Of a stretch of 64,000 nt of DNA, positions 1 to 11,400 are shown piece after piece. The DNA comes from Pelodera strongyloides (lineage: Eukaryota; Nematoda; Chromadorea; Rhabditida; Rhabditidae), in NCBI GenBank assembly GCA_036852015.1, contig JAANDG010000241.1:62001-126000 (forward strand), in the 5' to 3' direction. The translations under genes and the position numbers were made by a program. The first letter of the stretch is position 1; each line of letters starts with the position of its first letter. The notes beneath the pieces were generated by a model. The model did no database searches. It had not been told where the DNA came from and saw only the letters and a program-made list of their open reading frames with translations.

Positions 1-861
1 CGTGATTAAGAAGTGTCACTAAATAAAAATACATTTACGATTACCTTGTAACATGTTCCGCTGACGTTGGTGAACTGGGACGGGCACTGGAACGCTGTGC
101 ATAGAGTTACCAAGCACAGACATAGACATAGTAGTGGAGTTTGTGTAGTAAACATTTTTTTCAAACACAGTTAGTGCCTTTTTCTCTTCTGTTTTATACT
201 ATCTCCGGGTATCCCTTGTATTTTATTGCTATAATGAAAGTCATTTGTCATCTGGATCCCACTCATAAATAAACAATACTACAACTAATAATAATTTATT
301 GCATCAAGGAAATGCGCACAAAAACCGACATAAGTTATGTTTGGAAAACAAAGAAACCAAATTTAAAGGGAGAAGGACATAAAAGTAGGATTTCTCGGAC
401 TTTGACCAAGGGCGTATTTTAGCCGCGCACAACAGTACAAACCTGGACACTATCTCTATCACGCACTGACCCACGTAAGCCTGCAAAAACCCAGTGAAGT
501 AGTGGCATTTATTACAAATCATTTATAGCATTTATCAATGTAGCACATGTGAGAATGAAATTGACTGTGCGTGTACGATCCAAACCAAATTGTGTCTATC
601 CAATGAGCAAACTACACACTCGGGGACCATTGATTTGAAACTGTTTGTATTGATTGTGATTTTTATGGGTTGTACAATGCATACCAAAAATAAATCAAGG
701 GGTGATTTGAACCTAACAAGCCTAGAACTACCTCCACGAGAATAATAATTGTACGTTCTAATTTTACATACGTTGTAAAGCTTTCTTTCTACGGTTCCCT
801 AACATATCTAATTTGAGAAGCTCACCTCTAGTTTCACTGTGGCGTATCCATAAATCCAACT
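1..861. other. AT-rich intergenic DNA, no gene seen
   Basis: Only short open frames without splice or family support are present. No RNA gene or clear repeat was recognised. Confidence 0.5.
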
Positions 862-2398
862 TGGATATATAAGGCGTAGACGATGACCCACGCTACAAAC
901 TGCAACGCTACATGATAAAGTACATAGGAAAGCAGATCTGAGAAAAATAATACTGTACTATTTTTTATTTTGAAAGGGAGTATTGGCCCCTCAAAGTTTG
1001 TGTTATGCTCCATTTCAGGCCATTGTCACATGCTGCCAGGAAGACAGAAACGGTCATCTCGTACGTCTCGTAGTGTAGTGGATAGGGTTGCAGGCTGCGG
1101 AGCGGAAGGTTACGGGTTCTACTCCCCCTACTGAAACTATTTTTGCATTTTTTTTCCGAAATTTTTTTTGGAACTTATACCTTGAATAATTCATGGCAAA
1201 ACAATTATTTTTGTATTTCAACAACTTTAGGAATGTCCATGACCCATTTATGCACTATTCCGGGCAAAAAACAGGTAAGTGATTTTTCCAAGTTTATCAT
1301 GAAATCACTGATGGTACCCATGGTGGAAACATCAGCCGAAAATTATATGATGGTAAACAACAACAAAATGACTCTGAAGCATAAATTTTACAGTTTCAGA
1401 GTTGGATAAGGTTGAAAATTATGTATATTTTATTCTATACGACTTATTGATGTTTCTGATTATATGTTTCTGACGCGAGAGCATGAAAGAAACGACCTTC
1501 GTGACCTTCTGCAGAATTTGATAGACTTCCTCTCCTTCAAGATGACACACACTGACAAAAAACGACAAAGAACGACACGCAACATTGAATAGTATATTTC
1601 CTTCTAGTTAGGTTAGAGTTCGGAGAATGGCAGGAGGGCCCCCATAATTCGCCTTTTCGTTTCACATTTTATTGTAGATTGTGTGCCGTGATTTGTCAGT
1701 GTGTGTCATCTTGAAGGAGAGGAAGTCTATCGAATTCTACACATGGTCACAGAATCTGTAGAAGGTCACATAGATCTTTCTTTCATGCTCTCACATCAGA
1801 AACACATAATCAGAAACTCCAATAAGTCATATAGAATAAAATATACATAATTTTCAATCTTATGGAACTCTGAAACTGTGAAGGTTATGCTTCAGAGTCA
1901 TTTTGTTGTTGTTTACCATCATATAATTTTCGGCTGATGTTTCCACCATGGGTACCATCAGTGATTTCATGATAAACTTGGAAAAATCACTTACCTGTTT
2001 TTTGCCCGGAATAGTGCATAAATGGGTCATGGACATTCCTAAAGTTGTTGAAATACAAAAATAATTGTTTTGCCATGAATTATTCAAGGTATAAGTTCCA
2101 AAAAAAATTTCGGAAAAAAAATGCAAAAATAGTTTCAGTAGGGGGGAGTAGAACCCGTAACCTTCCGCTCAGCAGCCTGCAACCCTGTCCACTACACTAC
2201 GAGATGACCGTTTCTGTCTTCCTGGCAGCATGTGACAATGGCCTGAAATGGAGCATAACACAAACTTTGAGGGGCCAAAACTCCCTTTCAAAATAAAAAA
2301 TAGTACAGTATTATTTTTCTCAGATCTGCTTTCCTATGTACTTTATCATGTAGCGTTGCAGTTTGTAGCGTGGGTCATCGTCTACGCCTTATATATCC
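862..2398. repeat. 1.5 kb near-perfect palindrome (foldback element)
   Basis: Two arms of about 700 bp (roughly 862-1565 and 1696-2398) are reverse complements with few mismatches, separated by about 130 bp. Both arms begin with the same GGATATATAAGG sequence, and each carries one copy of the same 88-codon open frame (1143-1409 and 1860-2126), which is a consequence of the repeat rather than a gene. Each arm also holds a short tRNA-like stretch (about 1070-1135 and its mirror) with an A-box-like TAGTGTAGTGGA and a B-box-like GGGTTCTACTCC. The high arm identity suggests recent formation. It could be a foldback transposon or an inverted segmental duplication; no transposase is visible. Confidence 0.85.
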
Positions 2399-2855
2399 TT
2401 GTTAGTGTGATCTCATAACATACGCTTCGTAATCTTACGCTGGGTTTTTTTCTACTTGATCTCTCTCCACACGAAGAGACATTAAACAACGGGTGCGATA
2501 TCAAGTATCAAATCTCTTGGCAGTGTTCCAAGGCATATGGTGATAAAGACGCTGAACTCTATTTGTGGATGTGTATACTAGCTCAGATAAATTTGATTGT
2601 CTAGACTATTTGTGACAGAAATTTTTGCCGGACTGGCAAGGGCAAAACGGAGGTGACTGCGAATTATGTACAGTACCGTAGTTCATTTTGTAGAGAACTC
2701 ATGTCCATCAGTGTTGCCACATAAAACTTTCTACGTAGTTTTCTATAAAAAGTTACAAACTTTTTTTTCAAAATTATGTGGTGAAGCACGCTCTTTTCCA
2801 ATGTGCCGAGCCTACTCATTATGCAAAGGGAATCGGTGTTTCAGTGGAAGCGAGC

Positions 2856-3001
2856 TGAGGCCGTATTCGCCAACACACAGGGAGCCCTCCCTAGCCTAGG
2901 CCTAGGCTCACGCGCGCTCTGAATCTCTCTCGCCCTCTCTACTATTTAGCTCCTAGGGGAGGCCTCGGAGGGCTCCCTACGTGTTGGTGAATACGGTCTC
3001 A
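2856..3001. repeat. Short foldback element
   Basis: A left arm beginning TGAGGCCGTATTCGCCAACA and a right arm ending with its reverse complement (GTGTTGGTGAATACGGTCTC) flank a GC-rich centre containing the palindromic CCTAGGCCTAGG. The arms are about 35 bp. It looks like a small non-autonomous (MITE-like) element just upstream of the lectin promoter. Confidence 0.7.
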
Positions 3002-3199
3002 CTAACCATGGGCCAATGGTTCAAATTAACGCAGATATACTTTTTAAAACTTTATAATCCAATTCAAACTGCACATTATTCCACTCAATAAAATTTCCCC
3101 TGTGAGCTTGAATTAGGCTTTATAGGCTTTATAGTTTATTTATGCGTGGGAAGGGGGGCTTTTTAAACACAATAAAAGTTTATGTATTGTTGAAGATCG

Positions 3200-3207
3200 T
3201 ATAAAAG
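3200..3207 (+). promoter_or_regulatory. TATA box of lectin copy 1
   Basis: TATAAAAG lies 28 bp upstream of the ATG at 3235. The preceding 50 bp, with an ATAAAAGTTTAT-like core, is recognisably the same as the sequence before copy 2, so the promoter was duplicated with the first exons. Confidence 0.5.
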
Positions 3208-3234
3208 TTGAAGGATAAAGCAAAACAATTGTCA

Positions 3235-6048
3235 ATGGAAATGCGTAGCATGCAAATTCCACTACTCTGTCTATTTTTGGTGGCTCTGTGCTCGGCCTTC
3301 CAGTGTCCACCGAACTTTAACAACTTTAACGGAACATGCTACAGGGTACGGTGATACATGTATATTAGCGATGGTATGTGTTTCGTATTAAAGCGATATA
3401 CCAAAGAGTTTGGTGAAAAGTGTGTAGCACAACTGCGTTCACCACATGTATAATACATATTCAAACCACTTGCATTACACACAAGATGTTTGTTAGCCAA
3501 AAATTAAACGGACAACGTCCAATACTTTTGCTTTATGCTTGTGTTCTCATTTTTCAGATTGTACAAACAGGAGGAATGAACTTTTTCGCAGCTCGCAGAT
3601 TTTGCCGGACCTTAGATCCCAAAGCAGATCTTGCTACAATCAGGTGCCGGGCAGAGAACGAATATATTTATAAGGAACTTTATGGTAATATAATATAGTG
3701 ACTTATTTGCAAGTGCGATATATTGTACTTATTTATTGATAGTCATAAGCATTCGTCGGCATTTATTAGTCCGAAAAAAGTTATTCATTATGCATGTTGC
3801 CGTTGAATAACTATTCATTATGCATAATGCCGTTGAATAACAACTTGAAGCAAAAAAAATAATTGTCGCTCATCGGCTCATGAATGCTAACAAGTCTATT
3901 TCCAAAAATTAGTTTCCTCTCTTATAATTTTCCTTGCCTTTCTCACAAAGGCGATTATCACACAAAAAAAAACGAAGTTAATAACGTTCTTAACACAAAA
4001 ACGAAGTTAGTAATGTTTCTATTTTAGCGGAGAGTCCGTCACGTAAACTTGCATGGATCGGCCTGTTTGGATTAATGACCACACCTAATGATTACTTCTG
4101 GCTTATTGAACCTATACCCAGCGAAGCACATTACAGAAACTTTAAAGCGGGACAGCCTAATTTTGACCAAAAAGAAGATCTGTGCGGAGAGGCAAGCACA
4201 GTTTTAGCAAACTCACAAATTTCTTTTAAACAATCACAAACAATAACAACCGTTAAGCAATGAATGAACGATACAGTTATTAACAAGCAAAAACGAGCAA
4301 AAGAACAAAACAATTTCCGTCACCTAGAAATGTCGTTTCGTCACCTAGGCGACGGTGCGCTCGTCATCTCTCACCATATGGTCACCAAATGGTCATTGAG
4401 CAGTCACCAATTGTTTTTCCATTAAATCTATTGGGCAACCGGCTACCGACGGTGTTTTCCTTGGTCTCGACAACTATTCCGTTTTCCTGCGTACCTTGGA
4501 GGCCCTTCTACCGAGGTGAACAGATAAATATTGGCCATATTTATTCGAAGAACGGCATAAAGGTGCGTATCATGGGATTCGAGATGTATTGTCGTATTGT
4601 ATTTTGACGATTAATATCCGATAAATCAATGAGTGCCCAGTCTCTGTGTGAAGAGAAACACAACATAACTCAGTTGAGATTTAAGACCCATAATTTAGAT
4701 ACGCGTGTGAAAAGGGGACTTTTTATGCAGATAATAAAACTTTATTCATAGTTGAGATGGTATAAATGGACAGTCCGCGGAGCATAATAACTACAATTCA
4801 AATGGGGAGCATGCAAATTCCACTACTACTGTGTCTATATTTGGTGGCTCTCTGCGCAGCACAGTGTCCGTCACAGTTCCAGGACGTCAACGGAACATGC
4901 TACAGGGTACTCGAATACTATTAATTACCAATAATTGCTATTAACTACCGATAATTGCTTTAAAATAGGTCGCAGTTGTCATGCAATACATGAGAATAAA
5001 GTTCTCCTCCTACCTTTCACATCCCGTCTGTGTAAAGCAAGCAAAGAGCATTGCGGCAACATCCACTTTTTGCCTTACTCATTAGCTCTCTCGTTTCAGA
5101 TAATACACAATCCTAATCTGGTGACCTATTTCGAAGCGCGCACTCAGTGTCACGAGTTAAACCCTAAAGCAGACCTTGCTACAGTCAGATGTCATTCAGA
5201 GAATCAATACATCTTCGCAGAACTACACAGTAAGACAATAGGAATGGACACACATTACGATGTTCATTGTTTATCATCACAGGTCGAAAAAATGGGTACG
5301 AGGTCACAGGTTACCGTTGTCATTGTCAATATATACAGATAACTTATTTCCCTGTTTTGCAAGTCTCCTCCCATTTCAATTAAAGTGAACTGCCGTCAGG
5401 TGTTGCGCCTAGAACTCACACTCATTCCTCGGCAAACAGTTCGGCCAGGTACCGGGGTTAGAATCAATTTTTGCACTTTTAGATCATTACAGTATTGGAA
5501 ACACTTTTTTTAATCGTAGGAATGTTCTTCATCCGTTTAACAGGAAAAATGTAGGAAAGAATGCTAATGGACGGATATACACGGTAAAAACGTATCTTGA
5601 CGTTGCTGACTACGGTACGTGACCGAACTGTTTGCCGAAGATAAATCTGTGTGTTCCAGGTGCAAAGAAATGCGGCTTTCACAGTAACATTTCTGAAATT
5701 CCGGGCATTCTGTGAAGTGAATTGAGGGAAACTTACTTGTCTCGTGGGCCTTTCCCTTTAAAGCGAAATACCGGCCGGTTTTTGAAACGCATCTCGAGTA
5801 CATGCATTCTTATGCATTTATGCAAATTGGGGTCTAGCTTTTATTCTAATTTTTGCTCATTTGCATATGCTGCATAAGAAAGCTGGTGTACGCAATGCGT
5901 TTCAAAAACCGGCCGGTATTTCACTTTAATTATAAGAGCAGACGTGTAATCGTTTACAGATAGACACGCACCGTGGTGAATGGAATGATAACCAGTGCGC
6001 CAACATTGGTATTCATGACTATGCGGTATGCGAATATCCATCAGTAAG
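3235..6048 (+). CDS. C-type lectin domain protein (exons 1-4, interrupted by a partial duplicate)
   Basis: Secreted C-type lectin-like protein. Exons: 3235-3345 (signal peptide, then FQCPPNFNNFNGTCYR), 3558-3684 (FAARRFC..LDPKADLATIR), 4028-4200 (LAWIGL..DYFWLIEP..GQPNF..EDLC) and 5960 to about 6048 (GEWNDNQC..YAVCEYP). Phases agree at every junction (0, 1, 0), and together the four exons hold all the usual landmarks: the first Cys pair, the WIG segment, WND and the final Cys. A second exon 1-2 pair (4802-5229) sits between exons 3 and 4, so whether 3 and 4 are still joined in a transcript is uncertain. The calcium-site motif EPN is replaced by QPN, so sugar binding is doubtful. The 3' end is uncertain: a GTAAGT follows YPS and may be a donor. 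Confidence 0.6.
3779..3843. repeat. Short tandem repeat in lectin intron 2
   Basis: Two copies of a roughly 33 bp unit containing TTATTCATTATGCAT and GCCGTTGAATAAC. Confidence 0.7.
4761..4767 (+). promoter_or_regulatory. TATA box of lectin copy 2
   Basis: TATAAAT lies about 35 bp upstream of the ATG at 4802. The surrounding 60 bp resembles the promoter of copy 1. Confidence 0.5.
4802..5229 (+). pseudogene. Partial duplicate of the C-type lectin (exons 1 and 2 only)
   Basis: Exon 1 (4802-4906) encodes a signal peptide and QCPSQFQDVNGTCYR. Exon 2 (5100-5229) encodes a FEARTQCHELNPKADLATVR-like segment. Both match copy 1 closely and keep the same intron phases (0 and 1). No counterpart of exon 3 follows: the 5230-5960 stretch is filled by two foldback elements. 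Joining exon 2 directly to the last exon at 5960 would break the frame, because exon 2 leaves phase 1 and exon 4 needs phase 0. It is either a remnant or an alternative 5' end that no longer works. Confidence 0.6.
5380..5700. repeat. Degenerate foldback element
   Basis: A left core CGGCAAACAGTTCGG with CAGGTACCGG (about 5430-5460) is mirrored at about 5605-5640, and outer parts are weakly mirrored. It occupies the place where lectin copy 2 would need its third exon. Confidence 0.55.
5757..5929. mobile_element. MITE, TTTAAAGCGAAAT family
   Basis: Terminal inverted repeats of about 36 bp (AAAGCGAAATACCGGCCGG at the left, its complement at the right) bounded by TTTAA. The interior carries ATGCAAATTGG and TTTGCATATGC octamer-like motifs. 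Related copies lie at 33251, 45084 and 50266. Confidence 0.8.
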
Positions 6049-6049
6049 T

Positions 6050-7750
6050 TCTAAGTGCTCTTTTTTTATAAAATCCATAGCTTTTACGAAACTATATTCA
6101 AAGAAAATATGTAAGCCGTCAAAATGCGCAAAAAAAAAACGAAATTAGCGTGTCCATAATGGGGTTTGCAAGTGTGCCGAAAAAATTGTCCTCGAAACAT
6201 GAGTCTTGGACGATTTTATAATTACTCATGTTATATATTCATACTTATTGTTAGTTCCAAAATACGGTACTTCGTGTACACATCTGCAAGGAATTGTTGC
6301 ATACTTGCAAACCCCATAACAGACGTGCATTTAAATAGGCTACAGAATATGTAAACTTGTGCGAATATGCCATGCCACTGTTTATTGCGATTTGTCGATA
6401 TCTGCATTCAAGTTCATATATTTTCCTTTGCATCTGAGGGGTGTGCCAAGGGTCCAAAACGCATTTACTATGGAAAAGTTGAACTTTGGATTTCTCTTTC
6501 TTTTAACTGGGAAACTTTTGGCAACTTTTGTTGTTGTTTCCATGTGGAACACGCACTCTATTAATACGGCTACGGCTTACATATTCTCTTTAACTGTGTA
6601 CTATTTTGCTGGGTTATTAGGCCGTTAGAGCATCTAATGTTTGGCGACATTTGAAGCGGAGACAGTACATTATTTGAGAAAAACGAGATGTAATGTAGTA
6701 CGGTTGCAGCCTGTTGCTGGTGGAGCGTGTGGATATAAGGGACCCGTGACTGCGCCTGCGGAAGAAAAATGTTCCGTCTGCTAAAAAAAATTGAAATGGT
6801 AATAAAAAAGACTTAAATGTGGAGCCGCATTACAATGAAATCCTGGAACTAGCCGGAAAAATTGGAACTTCAAAAGAAAAGTTCTGGATCTTTGCCCTAC
6901 AATCGCAGGTTCATAAATATTCAGTGATTGACAAGAACCTGAAGAGAGTCTGGCAAATGTGCACGTCGAAAATATGCAAATCTCGCTATTTTCGTTGCAT
7001 TTTAGACTGAAGAAGCCACTTCGCGGCGAGGGTATCATGGGCGACAATCCTCCGCGCATGTAACGTAAAAAGACCAATTTCTTTTATTTCTTATGTATTC
7101 GCATTTTTTTTGGTTGGTGTGTTGAGTATATCAAGTAAGACAAGCACATATTGCCATTATTGACAATGGACAGACTAATTGGAGGCAAAATTCACAGCAA
7201 TAAAATTTCTCTTTTCTCTGACAGACATATAGAACTTTCCATGTGGTTTCGGTAAGCACTTGTTCCATTACAGAATATTATAACGACGACCTATGTTAGT
7301 GAGTGACCAATCACCGCTGCTACTTCTGAAATTAAAAAAAAATCCCCAACAACGTACAGTATTTATGCATGAACGCCCATCGAGCCTGTAGCAAAAGAGA
7401 AAGAAACGGAATCATGTAAAACTGCTGCTTCGGCTTCGGTAAGTCGAAGCACTGAACTACAATAAACAAAAACTGCATACAATTATGATATCTTAGTTTG
7501 GATTAAAAGAAAGACTTCGGGATGGGATCACAATAAATACTAATAATAAATATAGAAATGGGATTCTGAGCAATAGGTACAACAATTAGAGGACATCTTA
7601 AACTTATTACATGGTTATTAAATTGATTCTCAGCTATCAGACCTGAATCACACAGAGCTCCGTTTTCAAATGTACGCACTACATATACGTAATACGTAAA
7701 AAAAAACAATGTACAAATGAGTTAACAAAATATTCTTAGACATAAAACAA
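6050..7750. other. Intergenic DNA, no gene supported
   Basis: Several short open frames (for example 6359-6628 and 6819-7010) lack family resemblance and splice context. No RNA gene was recognised. Confidence 0.4.
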
Positions 7751-7756
7751 ATAAAC

Positions 7757-8011
7757 GTGTTTTCGGGAGAACAAATAACAATCAATTTACAATCAAACCC
7801 TATGAATGATATCGAGGAAAAAATGCACCATTACAATGAGGAATGTCAACGAAGTGGGAAAGCTACCGTACTCGTCGTGAGATATTTGAAACCCGAGCAA
7901 AGCCGCTGGGCAATCGATAAGGGGCGGGATGACTATGATCTGTTTAGGCACATGGCCTCACATTGCGCCTTCTTTTCAAATCGATTCGCGTTGCCTCCAC
8001 ATCCCCGGTAG
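7757..8011 (+). CDS. Possible small protein or terminal exon, unknown
   Basis: An 84-codon open frame of balanced composition (NPMNDIEEKMHHYNEECQ in its N-terminal part, many charged residues). I recognise no domain. It would converge tail to tail with the mlt-11-like gene, whose probable 3' UTR runs towards it. It may be the last exon of an unrecognised gene, or chance. Confidence 0.2.
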   Translation: MFSGEQITINLQSNPMNDIEEKMHHYNEECQRSGKATVLVVRYLKPEQSRWAIDKGRDDYDLFRHMASHCAFFSNRFALPPHPR

Positions 8012-8048
8012 AAGTAGAGCTTACACCTAAAATAATTGTGCTTCGTTG

Positions 8049-8056
8049 ATTTATTT
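8049..8056 (-). terminator. Candidate poly(A) signal of the mlt-11-like gene
   Basis: On the minus strand AATAAA lies about 435 bp downstream of the stop codon at 8487-8489. No better-placed canonical hexamer was noticed. Confidence 0.3.
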
Positions 8057-8486
8057 AATCTTTACTTCAATACGTAAATCTAGTATTTGTGTGCTCTAAA
8101 GTCTAACCGTAGTTTACCTGTTATCTTTCGTGGAAAAGAAGTAGTGCAGGTTTGTTCGTGGAGGAACTTCGTCTTCGCGGCAAGCACGACCTAAATGTTT
8201 TTAGTATAACGATTGTTTCGACTCTGACAATAAGCTCAATGTTTTGTGTGGTGATGGTGAGTGCTGTGATACGTAAAATGTAAAATGTAGCCAACCTTCT
8301 GAAGGCGTCAATTGACAGATTGATCTGTCGTTTGTTTGTTTGAGAGTCGTCGTTTCCTCTACGGACAATTCGGGATTTGTGTCAATGCTAACGCCGTCAC
8401 TCTCAGCTTGGTGAACCTGTTGGCTGGCTTCAGCCGCTGGAAAATGATGATATTTATAACAGCACTATTATTAATTCAATTTGTTT

Positions 8487-11400
8487 TCATATAATTCGAT
8501 ACTGTAGATGTTTGAAGCGACTGCACGTGTGCTGACCTTGTTGTTGTTTCTGGACGTGCGGATTCTCTGGTTTCAAGCGCAACTTGGCAAAGTCGGCCTT
8601 GGTTTCCTCGGTCTCAGATTCGGTTTCCTCTGAAGCCTCTTCTTCGGTGTCGTCACTCTCGTTTGATGGCCCTTGGGAGTGAGCTACGTCCTCTTGCGAT
8701 AGATGTTCAATTTCTAAACGGAAATAAATAAACAGTGAAATAATACGTGCATGTATGAACAAACACACAACTACACTGATTATGAGAAAAGCTACCTTCA
8801 GAACGGACAGAAGTTCCGGAAGGCGCTGTCTGCTGTGCTGAAGCCTCCGCGCTTTGCTCGTCTTCCGAAAACGAAGATTCGGCTGGAAATAATATGAATC
8901 AGTTTCATAAAAGAGGATATTAGTTATATTTTTCATTAACATTGCATATTTTTCTTACAATGAGTGTCTTGCTTGGGCGGAAGTTCTTGGAAGTTTGTCT
9001 GGTCCACAGGAAGGCTTCCACGCTCAATCACCTAAGTAAACATGTTGGTACTTTCTAACATCTAAACACTAAACACTGCAGAGTTTCAAAGCGGTGAAGA
9101 CGAAACAATTGCGAAAAGTAGCAACCAACCTCTCCAGGATTAGCGGGACGACGACCAAAGTATGGAGCAGATACCTTCTGATTAGGAATGCGAGAACCAA
9201 CTCCAAGAAGTGGACAACACAGCCTGGCTGAAAGCGAAATTCGAAAAGTCTAGTAAGATAAATCAGGGCAGCTAATTTATTCAATGAGTATAGACGAAAG
9301 ATTAACTCACTTCCCTTCACGGAGTCAATGGCGCAATAGAATCCCTTTGGACACATTTTCACCCCGTCAAATCCTGCTCCACACATCAGGGGGCGGCCAT
9401 TCTTTCCAAACAACGGATCTGATGCATCGGGACAGACGAACTCGGGCACTTCGAGGAACGACTTCTTTGTTGTTGCAACTAAAACAGCAGTTGTTTTGAA
9501 GTTCAGCAATTCACCTAGACCATATCGAGATTTCTGTAAAAGAGTAAGGCCTTACTAGTTGTCGTCGTTACTACAACTTCTTCACTATTTTGAGGGGCAA
9601 ATCGTACATCTCCTCGGGCACCCAGAAGAGTGTCAAGGCCTGAAAAAGTACATATGATTCATTGTCTTATTCAAAAAAATTATTTTTCTGTCTAATCTGG
9701 AATACCACACTCACTCGTTGTTGGAATATCTTGTCCTGGGCAGCAGACATCCGGAGGTCCCTGTCTACAGTGGTAACCAACAGGGCAACCGATGGAATCT
9801 GTGTTATTTCCACAGAGAACGGGTGCAGCACCACCAAGAGGAAGCTTGCCACCAGGACACTGTCCAGCAGGAACGGGGACTTCGACGGTCGCCCCAACGT
9901 CCTGAAAATTGTTTCATGTGTCAGACTTGTGACAGCAGAATTCATATATAATACTTACGCTAGGATAAGGATCCTACCTGCATCTGCTTCATTCCAAGAA
10001 CACATGTCTTTTGACAGTCATCCAATGATCCAAAGTTGTTTCCGTTACCCTTGCATCCGCTATAGTAGAACAGACGGCATGAGTCAGAATCACGATCGTA
10101 GAAGTACCTAAAGCAATAAATCAGCGGAATTAGTCATTATTATATTAAATCTTGTCTACTGTTTTCGCTGGTATGTATTTCTCTCTGTTATAATAAAGAT
10201 TTGTATAGATTGACAAAGCTATTGTACAGTCCATGAACAAAACACTAACCTGAGGTGCGCTTCGCTGCAATCTCCCTTGGCCAGCTCCTGTACACATACG
10301 GCAATATCCATTCCAGAAGCGGAGAGCGCCTGTAAAAACTAGGTTAAATCATAATTGTGTCAATTCGCGGTCGTACACGAGGCAATCAAAAGTAAAGTCA
10401 GTGCTTCGGGATGAAAAGTAATAAATACCTGGATTACGTGGTTCTTGTTTGGCTGCTTCCTTCTGCGATTGCTGGAACGCACAACGCTGGCTGCGGCAAA
10501 TTGGCGTGGCTTCTCGGCTGAACAAAAGTAATTATGGTAAGCATAACTTTTGCTGTTTATGATGCCACCATGGAGAGTTGGCTCAGTATACATATTTTCT
10601 TACCATCAAATCGCAGGGGCATCACGATCTCGTCCATGCTGAATGCGGTCTGGCGCCTCTTACGATCTCTAATGGGATCATCTCTTAGTCTTTGAATCTT
10701 CAGCGGGCCAAACGCCTTATACCCATGCTTGCTCTCCTCGCCATCATATCCACCGAACACGTGCTAAAAAACCTCTTGAATAAATGGAAAGCGAACAAAA
10801 AAAAAGAGTTAAACAAGACCTTTGGTAAGATATGAAACACACCTTGTCATATGGATCTTCAACGTTAGGACAACAGAAGTAGTCGACACCGTTGAAATAG
10901 CAGACAGAATCAGAAGGACACTGATTACGTCCAGGAAGACACTGCACGGGCCGTCCATCCACGTAGCTAAACAATCATTGTATTATAGCCGCCTTCCACC
11001 AACGTATTTAAACCATCTTTTATTTTATTTACATAAAACTATGTTTTTTTTTGCAGAAACAAAAACATCTATACCGGTGAGCTTGGAGTCCATTGGGACA
11101 AGCGGGCATGGCAACTGGAGAATCTTCCTCGTCGTCATCGGGCAGGTCGAACTTGTCAGTGTCAATGGCATTAATCTCTCCGAAATTGAGTATACCTTGC
11201 GCCTTGGCCTGAAATAAGTATAGGTGCGAACTCATAGTAATTTGTCTGATACGTTTGAGACCTATATCTCATCTACAACGTACCTTCTGTCCAGTTTGAT
11301 AGTTAACGGACTCAGGAGGACTGGGTCCTACTATGGGAAGATTCTCGTTTCCTGTGGGGGCTGAGATGGCGGGCAATGGTTCAGTCTTGTATGACTGTTT

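Noticed and set aside
1070..1135. tRNA-like sequence in the palindrome arm
   Set aside because: Box A/B-like words are present, but no full cloverleaf forms (no proper acceptor or anticodon stem), so it is not called a tRNA gene.
1143..2126. Two nearly identical 88-codon open frames in opposite orientation
   Set aside because: They are mirror images caused by the palindrome and have no coding features.
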